A program made the position numbers and the translations under genes. The notes below the pieces were generated by a model. That model saw only the letters and a list, made by a program, of their open reading frames with translations, was not told the origin of the DNA and made no database searches. Source: CAIYRG01 sp964494505 (lineage in GTDB: Bacteria > Pseudomonadota > Alphaproteobacteria > Micropepsales > Micropepsaceae). From it: a stretch of DNA of 64,000 bases. The DNA lies in assembly GCA_964494505.1 (NCBI GenBank), contig CAZBRO010000025.1:1-64000 (forward strand), given 5' to 3'. Of the stretch, positions 53,036 to 62,918 are shown in pieces. Position 1 is the stretch's first letter. The number at the start of each line of letters is the position of its first letter.

Positions 53036-53281
53036 CGTATCCCCTCCCGCGGACACCAGGGCACAAGCGGTCTCTGGCGCCGCCTCACTTCTGTGCAAGC
53101 ATAGCGATTCCTTGGGCTCGGGGGAACGGCGCGCGTTGGTGTTTCTGCAGTGCCGGATTGTTGGACGGCGGGCTTGGCGAACAGTAATGTGGATTCGTGC
53201 GCGCCAGCCGATCCGCCAAGTGGGTGCGCTCCAAAGGGCCGGCATGACCGAGGCTCGTCGAAATTGAGGGAGGGGAGCAAG

Positions 53282-53908
53282 ATGCGTTTGATCGTTTTAC
53301 TTTTGGCCGCGCTCATCGCGAGTGGTCCGGCTGCCGCCCAGGCGATCTCGCCACCCTGGAAGCTCTACCCTGAAGTCGTGGAGGGTTTCTTGCTCACCTT
53401 CCCGGGCGATCCGCAGGTTGATTACACGAAGTGGGAACTCGTCCCCAAACGGCCCGCCGAGGCAACGGTCTACTCCGTTCGCTATAATAACGGCCTGTTC
53501 AAAATGACCGTGGTCGACGCCAAAGATATGTTCCTCAAAGAGGACCCCATCGTTGCCCACGCCGTAGAGAAGATCGCGGAAGGCGGCAAATTGGTGCACA
53601 ACGAACCCACGCGCGTGTACCAAGTCTATGGCCGGGAATTTACCGTCGCCCGCCCGGACGGCACCAACACATTGTCGGTCGTATTCTATGTCAATGAACG
53701 CCTCTACATGGTCGAAGCCACGGGGCCTTCCAGCGCGAGCAGCGACATGTTCCTGTTTCTGCGCTCGCTGTCGTTCGATAGCAATGTGAGGAATCGCACC
53801 AAAGAGCAGCTCGACGCCTATTGGGAATCGTGCAAACGCGGCTTTAACGGCGCCCAACTGCCGCTGATTCCATCCGGCTTCGACGATCCGCGCTGCGAGC
53901 ACGACTGA
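53282..53908 (+). CDS. exported protein of unknown function
   Basis: 208 residues, GGGAGGGGAGC before the ATG. A signal peptide ends near GPAAAQAIS. The mature chain (VVEGFLLTFPGDPQVDYTKW, 'VFYVNERLYMVEATGPSSAS', DMFLFLRSLSFD) has the layout of small periplasmic proteins with an alpha/beta sandwich seen beside transport genes, but I cannot place it in a named family. It is divergent from the NHL operon. Confidence 0.65.
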   Translation: MRLIVLLLAALIASGPAAAQAISPPWKLYPEVVEGFLLTFPGDPQVDYTKWELVPKRPAEATVYSVRYNNGLFKMTVVDAKDMFLKEDPIVAHAVEKIAEGGKLVHNEPTRVYQVYGREFTVARPDGTNTLSVVFYVNERLYMVEATGPSSASSDMFLFLRSLSFDSNVRNRTKEQLDAYWESCKRGFNGAQLPLIPSGFDDPRCEHD

Positions 53909-54418
53909 TAGCGCCGCCGGAGAATGGAACTGACTGGCCCCGTGACCGTGAGAAAGCCGTGGGATTACGGTCTCGAATGTTCACGAGCTGTTCACCAATG
54001 GGGCGCGTGAGCAGTCTCCTGCCCGATGACGGTGTTATGTACCCGCCGCTTCATGTCATGGCAGTTACGAATTCTTCGCCCTCCTGAAACGAGTCCGTCA
54101 CGAACCCGTGGTGTCGTTACCTCGGGTGCGATGTTTTACCGGTAGTCCGGAGGCCTGTCGCAGTGGGGACCTGATGCTTCAAGGGGCGTGAAGAGAACTG
54201 CGCGCGCGGGTGGGGCGCGACGCGCGAAAACCGTCACATGAAATGAAAAACGGTGCCGGGCTCGGGTACTAGCTGCCGAGCTCACGGATATCTGTTGCCG
54301 TTTTTCACATCGTCTTCCTGCTGCGGCGGATCGCAAGGCATCCCGCTCTCGCGGCTGCGATTCCGTGATCGCAGTCATGGTTTCGCGTGCGCCGGCAGGC
54401 CCGGCAAAGGAGAAGACG
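53909..54418. other. 510-base upstream region of Oar-like receptor
   Basis: No gene is supported. It contains GC-rich alternating sequence (GCGCGCGCGGGTGGGGCGCGACGCGCG around 54209-54235) that can fold, but no T-run terminator and no sigma-54 match. It probably holds the promoter and a long leader for the receptor gene. Confidence 0.45.
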
Positions 54419-57400
54419 ATGAAAATTCGCAATTGGTGTTTCGCCGGAACAGCTGCGACGATTTTTGCGCTGGCACCGGCCGGGATGGTGGAAGCGCAGC
54501 AAGTATCCGCAGCCCTGCGTGGCGACGTCACCGGCCCCGATGGAACCGCCGTGCCCAATGCTTCGGTGCAGATCGTCAACACCAACACCGGCGCTACGAC
54601 GACCACCACCACGGCCGCCGGGGGTTCGTTTACGGCGACGGGACTGCCCATCGGCGGTCCCTATACGGTGAAGATCGAAGCTCAGGGTTTCACGGGAAAG
54701 ACGCTCGAGGGGATATCTCTCCGCTTGGGCGAAACCTTGCAGCTGCAGGTGACGCTCAATCAAATGGCGGTGGAACAGGTCGTCGTCACCGGAATCAAAT
54801 TGCAGACGGCCACCGCTCAAGTCGAATCGCGCGGCGTAGCCAAGGCGTTCAGCAGCACCGACATACGCGACACGCCCCTGATCAGCCGCGATTTCAAGGA
54901 AATCATCCAGCAATCTCCCTATGCCTATGTCGATCCGGTGGGCGGGGGAAGCAATCCGCCGGTGCCGACGCTCAACCTTGCCGGCGCCAATCCGCGCTGT
55001 ACGAACTTCCTGGTGGACGGGTTGCAGCAAAAGGACAATTTCGGTCTCAATCTTCAGGGTTATCCCACCGCGCGTTCGCCCATTCCGCCGGACTGGACCG
55101 ATCAGATCCAGTTGGCGGTGACCCCCTATGACGTCGAATACAACGACACCTGCGGCGGGGTGATCAACATCGTCACCAAGTCGGGCAGCAACGACTTCCA
55201 CGGCACCGCATATTACGAGGTCAAGAGCGACAATCTGACGGGGTCGCAGTTCGACAATGTGCAGCACCTCGTCGTCGCCAAGCCGCTGATCGACGAAAAG
55301 GCCTGGGGCTTCACGCTGGGCGGGCCGCTTGTGAAGGACAAGCTGTTCTTCTTCGGCGGTTACGATCGCACGCTCAGCACGTCTTCGCCCTTTGGCGACG
55401 CCAATGCCGTCGGCCCGGCAGGTTCGGGCGCCGGACGTGTCGCAACCAATATTTCGGAGGCGCAAGTCAATCAGATCGCCGATGTCGCACGCAGCAAATA
55501 CGGCATCGACCCCGGCGACGTGACGGCTCCGTTCACCGAAGACAACAAGCGTTACATCGGCAAGTTGTCGTGGCAAATCGACAACGACAACCGCCTGGTC
55601 GGCACTTATCAATACGCCAAGGGCGGCACGCTCGCGGTCAATGGCGGCAGCACGTCGACAACCAGCGGCCAGCAGGTCACGCTTCCCTCCGACTGGTACG
55701 TCGATGCCGAGACGCTGAAAGCCTATTCGCTGGAGGAATTCTCCAAATGGACGGACAATTTCTCGACCCAGCTCTATGGCGGGCATGTCGGGGTTGTCGG
55801 CCTGCAATCGCCGCTCGGCGGGGTGTCGAATTTCCCCTCGCTCTTTGTCCGCACGCCGGGGCCCGATGGGGTCTATCAGTCCGCAGCGACCGCGCCCGGT
55901 TCCACCGACGATGGCTATGTCATCGTCGGCCCGGATTTCTCGCGCCAATACAACTACCTCACCTATAAGAACGATTTCGGCAAGGCGGTTGCAACTTTCA
56001 GCGCCGATCAGCACATCTTCAAGGGCGGTATCGAATATCACGAGATAGCCATTCTGGACCAATTCCTGCAAGGCGCCGGATCGGTCGTCCGCTTCGACTC
56101 GCTCTCCGATTTTCAAAATGGAATCGTCGCGACGTCGCCGCTGAATTCGGCGTTCACCGGCGGGACCGCATCGTCCACGCTGCAAGCCGGCAATTCCGTT
56201 TTTATCGCCAATGGAGCGATCACCCACAATCCTTCCGACACCGACGCAAATTTCAAATTCGGCATCGGCTCGGGCTTCATCGAGGACGAGTGGTACGCGA
56301 CCGAGAATTTGAATTTCCAATTCGGCCTGCGCTACGACGAGTATTATTCCAGCGACAAACCGGTGCTTAATCCCAATTTCGGCCTGCGCTACGGGTTTTC
56401 CAATCAAGGCAATCTCGACGGGTTGAATGCGTGGCTGCCGCGCGCATCCTTTTCGTACAATCTAACGCCGGATTGGATGCAGCTTCCCGATACCGCGCTG
56501 ACCTTGCGCGGCGGCGTGGGCAGATATTCCGGCGGGTTCCAGACCGTCTGGGTCACCAACAATTACGGAACCACCGGGATAACCTCGGTTGCCGCGGCCG
56601 GCATTCCCGGCCAGGGCTCTTTTTCCGGCGTACCGAGCAATCTGGCGGCAGCGGGCGTTCTGTCGGGCGGGCAATTCAATGAAACCACATGGCTCAACGA
56701 TCTCAACACCGGCCCGCTAGCTTCGGCCTCCGTGCTGAAGAATTCGACCGTCAACGCGATGCTGCCGAACTTCAAGCTTCCCAATACCTGGCGCATGAAT
56801 CTCGGCACCGACATCACGTTCGGTGACGGCTGGCTCGGCAGCGGATGGCAGGCGACATTCGATTTCCTGCATCTTTCATCCTACGCGCAGCCCTATTGGA
56901 CCAATCTGCGGGTGCGACCCTCGACGCAGACCGCACCCGATGGCCGGTTCATCTATCAATGGACCTTCGATCCGGCGAACGGGAGGCCCGACCCGGCCGG
57001 CGGCGTCACCACCACGCCGCTGACCGGAAGCGACATCGGCATCGGCAGCGCTGACGGCGGCACCGGCACCTTCCTGATTGCGGCCGTGCAGAAGCAATGG
57101 ACGGATACGGGCTTGGGCGATTTCAACGTGAACCTGGGATACGCCCATTCGAAGGTGACGGACATCAGTCCGTCCACGTCGTCCACGGCCTCCTCCAACT
57201 ACGCCAACCGCGCTTCGCTGAATTACAACGAACCCGAGGTCGGCACGTCGGACTATGAGCGCGTGCATCGCGTTACCGCGCAACTGAACTGGAGCGAGAA
57301 GTTCTTCGGCGATTCGGCGACGCGGCTGAATCTGTTCTTCCAGCGGATGTCCGGCCAGCACTACAGCTTCACCTTCAGCGGCAATCCCTTCGGGCCGACC

Positions 57401-57934
57401 AGCGGCGGCACGACGAACAGATCGCTTCTCTATGTTCCCATGACCGACCCGGCCACGGGCCTGGTCACGGCCACCTCCGATCCGAAGGCGCTGTTCAAGA
57501 GCGGGTTCGACTTCACCGGCTTCAACGCCATGCTGAAGGCGACCGGCCTTCTCAAATATGCCGGTGAGATTGTGCCGCGAAATGCCTTCTCGGGCAGGTG
57601 GGACTCGCTTCTCAATCTCGGCTTGGAGCAGGAAATCCCCAGCGCCTTCGAGGGCCACCACATCGTGCTTTCCATGGCCATCTTCAATTTCGGCAATCTC
57701 ATCAACAAGCATTGGGGCCAATATACCTCGCCCAATTTCTATCAGGCCTACACCGTCGCGACGGTCGACTCGTTGACGGGCACGACAAGCAGTTGCGGTC
57801 TTTCGGGCCCTGCGATCGCCAGCAAATATTGCTACACCGCTTTCAGCAGCACGGCCGCGGTTCAGACCAATTTCAGCACCACACGGGCGGCTTCGGTCTG
57901 GTCGATGCAGCTTGGCGCCCGCTACGAGTTCTGA
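54419..57934 (+). CDS. Oar-like TonB receptor with CarboxypepD_reg domain
   Basis: 1171 residues from the ATG at 54419 (AAAGGAGAAG upstream). A signal peptide ends near GMVEAQQ. Residues about 28-110 form a carboxypeptidase-regulatory-like Ig domain (ALRGDVTGPDGTAVPNASVQ, then 'TGLPIGGPYTVKIEAQGFTG'). Next come a TonB-box-like VEQVVVTG, a plug (VTPYDVEYNDTCGGVINIVT) and a large barrel ending in LGARYEF. Oar-type receptors take up larger molecules such as peptides or proteins. A stem without T-run follows the stop. Confidence 0.9.
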   Translation: MKIRNWCFAGTAATIFALAPAGMVEAQQVSAALRGDVTGPDGTAVPNASVQIVNTNTGATTTTTTAAGGSFTATGLPIGGPYTVKIEAQGFTGKTLEGISLRLGETLQLQVTLNQMAVEQVVVTGIKLQTATAQVESRGVAKAFSSTDIRDTPLISRDFKEIIQQSPYAYVDPVGGGSNPPVPTLNLAGANPRCTNFLVDGLQQKDNFGLNLQGYPTARSPIPPDWTDQIQLAVTPYDVEYNDTCGGVINIVTKSGSNDFHGTAYYEVKSDNLTGSQFDNVQHLVVAKPLIDEKAWGFTLGGPLVKDKLFFFGGYDRTLSTSSPFGDANAVGPAGSGAGRVATNISEAQVNQIADVARSKYGIDPGDVTAPFTEDNKRYIGKLSWQIDNDNRLVGTYQYAKGGTLAVNGGSTSTTSGQQVTLPSDWYVDAETLKAYSLEEFSKWTDNFSTQLYGGHVGVVGLQSPLGGVSNFPSLFVRTPGPDGVYQSAATAPGSTDDGYVIVGPDFSRQYNYLTYKNDFGKAVATFSADQHIFKGGIEYHEIAILDQFLQGAGSVVRFDSLSDFQNGIVATSPLNSAFTGGTASSTLQAGNSVFIANGAITHNPSDTDANFKFGIGSGFIEDEWYATENLNFQFGLRYDEYYSSDKPVLNPNFGLRYGFSNQGNLDGLNAWLPRASFSYNLTPDWMQLPDTALTLRGGVGRYSGGFQTVWVTNNYGTTGITSVAAAGIPGQGSFSGVPSNLAAAGVLSGGQFNETTWLNDLNTGPLASASVLKNSTVNAMLPNFKLPNTWRMNLGTDITFGDGWLGSGWQATFDFLHLSSYAQPYWTNLRVRPSTQTAPDGRFIYQWTFDPANGRPDPAGGVTTTPLTGSDIGIGSADGGTGTFLIAAVQKQWTDTGLGDFNVNLGYAHSKVTDISPSTSSTASSNYANRASLNYNEPEVGTSDYERVHRVTAQLNWSEKFFGDSATRLNLFFQRMSGQHYSFTFSGNPFGPTSGGTTNRSLLYVPMTDPATGLVTATSDPKALFKSGFDFTGFNAMLKATGLLKYAGEIVPRNAFSGRWDSLLNLGLEQEIPSAFEGHHIVLSMAIFNFGNLINKHWGQYTSPNFYQAYTVATVDSLTGTTSSCGLSGPAIASKYCYTAFSSTAAVQTNFSTTRAASVWSMQLGARYEF

Positions 57935-57945
57935 TCGCGCAAATT

Positions 57946-57969
57946 GGGAGCGTGCCGGTGCACGCTCCC
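57946..57969 (+). terminator. weak terminator hairpin after receptor
   Basis: GGGAGCGTGC, loop CGGT, GCACGCTCCC: a perfect 10-bp stem 12 bases after the receptor stop. It lacks a T-run, so termination may be partial or factor-assisted. Confidence 0.55.
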
Positions 57970-58079
57970 GCTTCGCCCTGAGAATGTTACGAAACGCCAA
58001 TCTCTAAGGGAGCAACCTCCAATCTGGAACGAGGCCGAGGCGGTGTTAGACTTGCCTCGGGAAGAGGAGGAGCTGAAGC

Positions 58080-58943
58080 ATGGAGCGCCCCAACAATCCG
58101 ATATATGCGCTGTCGCCCGTCTGCGGGATCGCTGCCATCCTGATGTGCGTAACGCCCGTGACCAGCGCGTCTGCGGCAGGAGAGGCCGGTATCCCCGCAT
58201 TGGCTTCGCATGATTTCGGCTGGGCGAAGGCCGCCGATGACTTTCAGGCGCCGCTCAGCGGCCCCGGCCCGGTGACGTTCGAGAAGGCTCACCCCTATAT
58301 CCCGAACAACGACAAGGATGTGCAGGTGACGGTGCGGATCGCCGATCTCACCAATCCCATTCTCAAACCCTGGGCCATCGAGCGGATGCGCAAAGCCAAT
58401 GCGGATGCGGCGGCCGGAAAGGAAGCCTATGAGGCGCGCGCAAGTTGCCATCCGGGCGGCGTGCCCGGGTTCCTGGTGATGGGGCGGGTCAATCCGCTGT
58501 ATTTCGTCCAGACGCCCAAGGAAGTGGTGATGATCAACGAGGGCGGCCCGGAGGTCAGGCGTGTTCACATGAACGTGCCGCATTCCGCCAACCCGAAGCC
58601 CAGCCCCTACGGTGAATCGGTCGGCCATTACGAAGGCGGCGATACGCTTGTCGTCGATACGATCGGGCTCTCGGACGATACCTATGTCGACAATTACCGC
58701 ACGCCGCACACGACGGCGCTGCATGTCATCGAGCGGTTCAAGCTGACGGATGGGGGCAAGACGCTGCAGGTTTCCATCACGGTCGAGGATCCCGGCGCCT
58801 TCAACATGGCATGGTCGGCGCGGCAAACCTACCGCAGGAACCATGAAGAGCCGATGCTGGAAACGATCTGTGCCGAGAACAACAGCGTCATCTTCGACGC
58901 GGCGGTCTCGGCCATCCCGGAAGCGAAGAAACCGGATTTCTGA
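58080..58943 (+). CDS. exported GHYEGD-family protein (6 of 6)
   Basis: 287 residues, GAGGAGG upstream. A signal segment (VCGIAAILMCVTPVTSASAA) precedes the family blocks: GPGPVTFEKAHPYI, 'VRIADLTNPILKPWAIERMR', ASCHPGGVPGFL, RRVHMNVPHSANPKPSPYGE, SVGHYEGGDTLVVDTIG, DNYRTPHTTALHVIERF, VEDPGAFNMAWS and a terminal KPDF. It lies 33 bases before the gentisate-dioxygenase-like cupin gene and may be cotranscribed with it, which offers a clue to a link with aromatic substrates. Confidence 0.8.
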   Translation: MERPNNPIYALSPVCGIAAILMCVTPVTSASAAGEAGIPALASHDFGWAKAADDFQAPLSGPGPVTFEKAHPYIPNNDKDVQVTVRIADLTNPILKPWAIERMRKANADAAAGKEAYEARASCHPGGVPGFLVMGRVNPLYFVQTPKEVVMINEGGPEVRRVHMNVPHSANPKPSPYGESVGHYEGGDTLVVDTIGLSDDTYVDNYRTPHTTALHVIERFKLTDGGKTLQVSITVEDPGAFNMAWSARQTYRRNHEEPMLETICAENNSVIFDAAVSAIPEAKKPDF

Positions 58944-58976
58944 CGGCGGCGCGCCGGTCTGCTATAAGACCTTCGC

Positions 58977-60002
58977 ATGGCATCCGATCTGACCTCTGCC
59001 GATTATGAAGCCGCAAAGGCCCAATGGCGGAGCGCGCGTCTTGCGCCGCTCTGGGAAAGCCAGGTTGCCTTCAAAGAACAGGCGCTGACGCCCAAATCGC
59101 TGGTCTGGCATTGGAGCGATGTGCGCCCGCTGATCGACCAGGCGATCCAGTTCGTGTCGCCCGCCAATGTCGAGCGCCGCGTGCTGCTGCTTTACGATCC
59201 CAATCTCAGCGCTTCGACGCGGGCGACCACCACCAAGGGCCTGAATGCCGGGTACCAGGTCCTGCTGCCGGGCGAATCGGCGCGGCCGCATCGCCACACG
59301 ATGGACGCAATCCGCTTCATCCTTGAAGGCGAAGGCGCGGTCACCGTGGTCGATGGAAAAGAATGCCCGATGGCCGAAGGCGATCTGGTGCTCACGCCGG
59401 GTTGGTGCTGGCACGAGCATGTGCATCGCGGCACCCGCCCCATGATCTGGCTCGACGGGTTGAACAGTCCGCTGCATCGCTATCTCGGGACGGCGGAGTT
59501 CGAGCCCGGCCCGGTGCGCGGCTTGCCGGACATGCTGCCCGATGCCGCGTTCGCGGTGCCCAACATCGTTCCGGAAACGGGGAGCGCCAGCGGTGGAACG
59601 CACTCGCCGGTGTTCCGCTACACCTATGCTGCGGCATGCGCGGCGCTGGCCGCCGCTCCGAAGGGCCGCGATGGCGCCCGCCGCGTGCGCTATGTCAACC
59701 CGGTGAATGGCGGGCCGGCCATGGCGCTGATGGATCACCACATGGTCGAACTCGATGCCGGCGCGACGACGATCCCCTTCCGCGCCAACCATCATGCGGT
59801 CTGTTGCGTGGTCGAAGGGGAAGGCCAATCGAGCGTCGGCGATTCCGTCTTCGCCTGGGGTCCGAAGGATGTGTTCACGCTGCCGCCGGGGAATTGGACC
59901 GTGCACCGCAATGGGCCGCATCCTTCGCGGCTTTTCGTCTATTCCGACCGGGAAGTCTTCGCGCGGCTGGGACTCCTGAAGGAAGAATACGGCAACGCCT
60001 GA
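58977..60002 (+). CDS. gentisate 1,2-dioxygenase-like cupin
   Basis: 341 residues, about the size of gentisate 1,2-dioxygenase, with two cupin domains. The N-terminal cupin holds the iron-binding set: HRHTMDAIRFILEGEGAVTV (His105 and His107) and PGWCWHEHVH (His146 or His148). The C-terminal cupin is degenerate (MDHHMVELDAGATTIPFRAN). This family cleaves gentisate, salicylate or 1-hydroxy-2-naphthoate rings; sequence does not choose among them. No signal peptide, cytoplasmic. The IclR regulator follows 67 bases later. Confidence 0.82.
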   Translation: MASDLTSADYEAAKAQWRSARLAPLWESQVAFKEQALTPKSLVWHWSDVRPLIDQAIQFVSPANVERRVLLLYDPNLSASTRATTTKGLNAGYQVLLPGESARPHRHTMDAIRFILEGEGAVTVVDGKECPMAEGDLVLTPGWCWHEHVHRGTRPMIWLDGLNSPLHRYLGTAEFEPGPVRGLPDMLPDAAFAVPNIVPETGSASGGTHSPVFRYTYAAACAALAAAPKGRDGARRVRYVNPVNGGPAMALMDHHMVELDAGATTIPFRANHHAVCCVVEGEGQSSVGDSVFAWGPKDVFTLPPGNWTVHRNGPHPSRLFVYSDREVFARLGLLKEEYGNA

Positions 60003-60069
60003 CGCGCTGCTTCCGGTTGATCTCGTGCAGCTTGTGTGAAATCTGTTCGCATTGCGAACAGAGGATGCC

Positions 60070-60852
60070 ATGCCCCCCGCCGAAGCAGCCGAAAGCCGCA
60101 ATCGCGCCTATGTGACGGCGCTCGCGCGCGGCCTCTCCGTGATGAAGGCTTTTGACCACGAGCACCCGCAGATGACCTTGTCCGAGGTTTCGCGGATCGT
60201 CGGCCTTCCGCGGGCGAGCGTGCGCCGCGCGCTCCTGACGCTGGAACAGCTTGGCTATGTCGAAAGCGACGGGCGCATCTTCAGCCTGTCGCCACAGGTG
60301 CTCACGTTGGCGCGGGCCTATCTCGCGTCGAGCCCGGTGCCGCGGGTGGCGCAAGGCTTTCTCGAAAACATCAGCGAGACACTCGGCGAATCCTGCTCGC
60401 TTTCGATTCTGCACGGGAGCGAAGTCATCTATATTGCGCGCTCCACCCGCAAGCGGATCGGATCGCTGCACCGCGATGTCGGGGCGCATCTCCCGGCGCA
60501 CTGCACCTCGATGGGCCGTGTCCTCCTGGCGGCCCTCCCCGACGCGAAGCTCGACGAATTCATAGCGGACGCAACCCTGGAAAGGTTCACGCCCTTTACG
60601 GTCACCGACAAGAGCGAGCTTAAAGCGCTGATCGAAAAGGTTCGGCGCAACGGGTACTCACTCGTCGATCAGGAGCTGGAAATCGACCTCCGCTCGATCG
60701 CGGTGCCGGTTCAGAGCGCATCGGGCCGCACCATCGCCGCCATGAATGTCAGCTCGCAGGCGAGCCGCACCGCGAAGAAGCAGATGCTGGACCGCTTTCT
60801 TCCGGCCTTGCGCGAAACCGCGATGAAGATGCGGCCGCTGCTGATTGCGTGA
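60070..60852 (+). CDS. IclR-family regulator, PcaR/PobR type
   Basis: 260 residues from the ATG at 60070 (AGAGGA upstream; a TTG at 60052 is possible). The winged helix covers residues about 15-75 (ALARGLSVMKAFDHEHPQMT, then 'LPRASVRRALLTLEQLGYVE'). The effector domain shows LHRDVGAHLPAHCTSMGRVL and the closing RSIAVPVQSASGRTIAAMNV. The sequence is closest to the PcaR/PcaU/PobR branch that responds to aromatic acids. It probably controls the cupin gene, the transporter or the UbiD gene nearby. Confidence 0.87.
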   Translation: MPPAEAAESRNRAYVTALARGLSVMKAFDHEHPQMTLSEVSRIVGLPRASVRRALLTLEQLGYVESDGRIFSLSPQVLTLARAYLASSPVPRVAQGFLENISETLGESCSLSILHGSEVIYIARSTRKRIGSLHRDVGAHLPAHCTSMGRVLLAALPDAKLDEFIADATLERFTPFTVTDKSELKALIEKVRRNGYSLVDQELEIDLRSIAVPVQSASGRTIAAMNVSSQASRTAKKQMLDRFLPALRETAMKMRPLLIA

Positions 60853-60909
60853 CGTGCACGTTGCGCGCCGGGCCGCGATATGCAGCCCGGCTCGCTCAGG
60901 CGCGCGCGA

Positions 60910-61416
60910 TTATTTCGCGGCGGCTTGCTTGCCGAATACCGATTCGATGCCGGCGGCCGCGCATTTCTCGCCGTCGCCGCTGGAGACGCCCATGGAGCCG
61001 ATCACCTGGCCGTTCACCACGATGGGGACCGCGCCCGGCTGCGGGAAATCGCCCACGATGTAGGTGGGTGCCAAATTCTGGCCGCTCTTCACGATTTGGG
61101 CGGTCTCCGAACTCGCGCGCCGCCAGCGGAGCGCGTTCTTGGCCTTCAGGAGCGCCGTGTCGATGGCGTTCGGCGCCGCTCCTTCCATGGCGTGGGATTC
61201 GATCAGGTTCCCGCCCCAATCGAGCACGGCCATTGCGACGGTGGTGTTGTTCTTCTGCGCCCAGGCGGTGCAGCCTTCGACCAGCCCGCGGGCGCCTGCC
61301 GAACTGATGACGGTGATGGTCCGGGTCGGCGCGCCGGCGGCGGCAGCCCAGGAATCCGAAGCAGCGGCTACGGCAAAGAGGGCGGTAAGCGACAACAAAA
61401 GGCTACGAGCGCGCAT
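60910..61416 (-). CDS. exported HbpS/GlcG-family protein
   Basis: 168 residues from the ATG at 61416 (GGGAGGAACAC upstream). A signal peptide ends near SDSWAAAAG. The rest is the GlcG/HbpS fold: LDWGGNLIESHAMEGAAPNA, KAKNALRWRRASSE, 'GDFPQPGAVPIVVNGQVIGS' and MGVSSGDGEKCAAAGIES. Members bind heme or small corrinoid-like ligands, or accompany glycolate and aromatic pathways. It lies 69 bases after the MFS gene on the same strand, so they may share a transcript. Confidence 0.8.
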   Translation of the reverse strand: MRARSLLLSLTALFAVAAASDSWAAAAGAPTRTITVISSAGARGLVEGCTAWAQKNNTTVAMAVLDWGGNLIESHAMEGAAPNAIDTALLKAKNALRWRRASSETAQIVKSGQNLAPTYIVGDFPQPGAVPIVVNGQVIGSMGVSSGDGEKCAAAGIESVFGKQAAAK

Positions 61417-61485
61417 GTGTTCCTCCCGATCATGGCTGAGGCGCACTCTATCAAGCTTGCAACCGGGCCGTCGAGGCGTGGCGCT

Positions 61486-62832
61486 TCAAGGAGGAAGGGG
61501 CATGCCCTTGGTCTCCGGCAGGAACCAGGGCACGAACAGGCCAACCACATAGATGCTGCTGATGATGAGAGCCGCATTGGTGATGCCGCCAAATCGCGCC
61601 ACCAGGGTTCCGGCGATGATGGGGAAAATCCAGGCGACCAGCCGGGCGCCGTTGAAGACGACGCTCGCCGCCGTCGAGCGCACTGTCGCTGCGAAAAGTT
61701 CGACCGGATAAATCGCCATCCAGGAAAAGCCCAGGCCCAGCGTGATGACGCCGTTCAGAAAAGCGATTCCCGCAAAGACATAGAGATTGCCGGTCCACAG
61801 ATAGGTTGCCCAGGTGACAATCAGCGAACCCGCGAACGTGACGAGCAGATAGGCCCGGCGCCCGATCCAATCGGCGACGAACCCCGACGACATGTAGGCG
61901 ATGACTCCGCCCACTGTGTAGACGAGCGCAATACGTGGGCCCCAAATGCCTGCCATCTCGCCTTGAGCCTTGGCCAATTGCTCGGCGTAAATCGGCGACC
62001 AGGTGGACACCGCCCACCAGCCGGTGGTGGTGGCGAGCGACATCAGGAAGGTGAGCCAGACCCGCCGCCGCGCTTCCGCCGAGCGGAAGAGGGTCGTGAG
62101 CGTGAACGGGCGCTTCTCGCCGGGCGCGGCCGAAATCGACCCGTCGATCGCGTGCCAGCGCCGTTCGCGCACGGCGGTCATCCAGCGCTCGGATTCATCC
62201 AGCGCCCGCATCAGATAGAACACGCAGAACCCGGGCAGGCCGCCGACAAGGAAGATCAGCCGCCAAGTCTCGTCCCCGAGCGGCTGGGTGAGGCTCAGAA
62301 TGTACCAGACGATTGCCGCGAGCAGGGAGCCGGCCCCGAAACCCGATTGCAGCAGGCCGAGCCCTTTGGGCCGCGCGTTGTCGGGCCAGGATTCGGCCAC
62401 CAATGCGATGCCGGTGCTCCATTCCGCCCCGATTGCCAAACCGGTCAGGAACCGCATGGCGATCAGCATGGCGAGACTGGTGCTCAAGGCCGTCAATCCC
62501 GTGAGGCCGGCATAGAACAGCACCGAGAGCATCATCATGCGCTTGCGGCCGAAATAATCGGCAAGAATACCGCCCGCAAGCCCGCCGATGCCCCAGCCCA
62601 AAAGCGTGATGCCGATGGCGAGGCCGACATAGATGGCGGCCGAGGGCGCCCGCTCGGGCCTGAGCAGCGTATGGAGCGCGGGCGGCAGCGCCACGATCAG
62701 CGCGAAGGCTTCGTAGCCGTCGAAGATCCAGCCGAGATAGGAACCCCACAGCACGCGCCAATGCTGGGCGGTCAGCCCCGACCGCCAGGACGCGCGCGTC
62801 GCTGGAATAACAATGGATGCTTCAGTGCTCAT
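61486..62832 (-). CDS. MFS transporter, aromatic-acid symporter-like
   Basis: 448 residues from the ATG at 62832; a TTG at 62853 would add seven. Twelve hydrophobic segments. Signature between TM2 and TM3: GGILADYFGRKRMMMLSV, repeated as VADWIGRRAYLLV between TM8 and TM9. The N-terminal 'YLGWIFDGYEAFALIVALPP' has the acidic pair in TM1 typical of the aromatic acid:H+ symporter group (PcaK/BenK). It would import the aromatic acid handled by the UbiD and cupin enzymes. Confidence 0.85.
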   Translation of the reverse strand: MSTEASIVIPATRASWRSGLTAQHWRVLWGSYLGWIFDGYEAFALIVALPPALHTLLRPERAPSAAIYVGLAIGITLLGWGIGGLAGGILADYFGRKRMMMLSVLFYAGLTGLTALSTSLAMLIAMRFLTGLAIGAEWSTGIALVAESWPDNARPKGLGLLQSGFGAGSLLAAIVWYILSLTQPLGDETWRLIFLVGGLPGFCVFYLMRALDESERWMTAVRERRWHAIDGSISAAPGEKRPFTLTTLFRSAEARRRVWLTFLMSLATTTGWWAVSTWSPIYAEQLAKAQGEMAGIWGPRIALVYTVGGVIAYMSSGFVADWIGRRAYLLVTFAGSLIVTWATYLWTGNLYVFAGIAFLNGVITLGLGFSWMAIYPVELFAATVRSTAASVVFNGARLVAWIFPIIAGTLVARFGGITNAALIISSIYVVGLFVPWFLPETKGMPLPP

Positions 62833-62918
62833 GCAAAGAATCGTCACCCTCAAGGGAGGGTGGGATTGTGTTCATGCATTGGAGGAAAAATCAAAAGTAC
62901 AAGCCAATTCGCCGCGGC

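Noticed and set aside
54305..56407. 700-codon minus-strand frame opposite the Oar-like receptor
   Set aside because: Shadow of a well-supported receptor gene; no recognisable domain.
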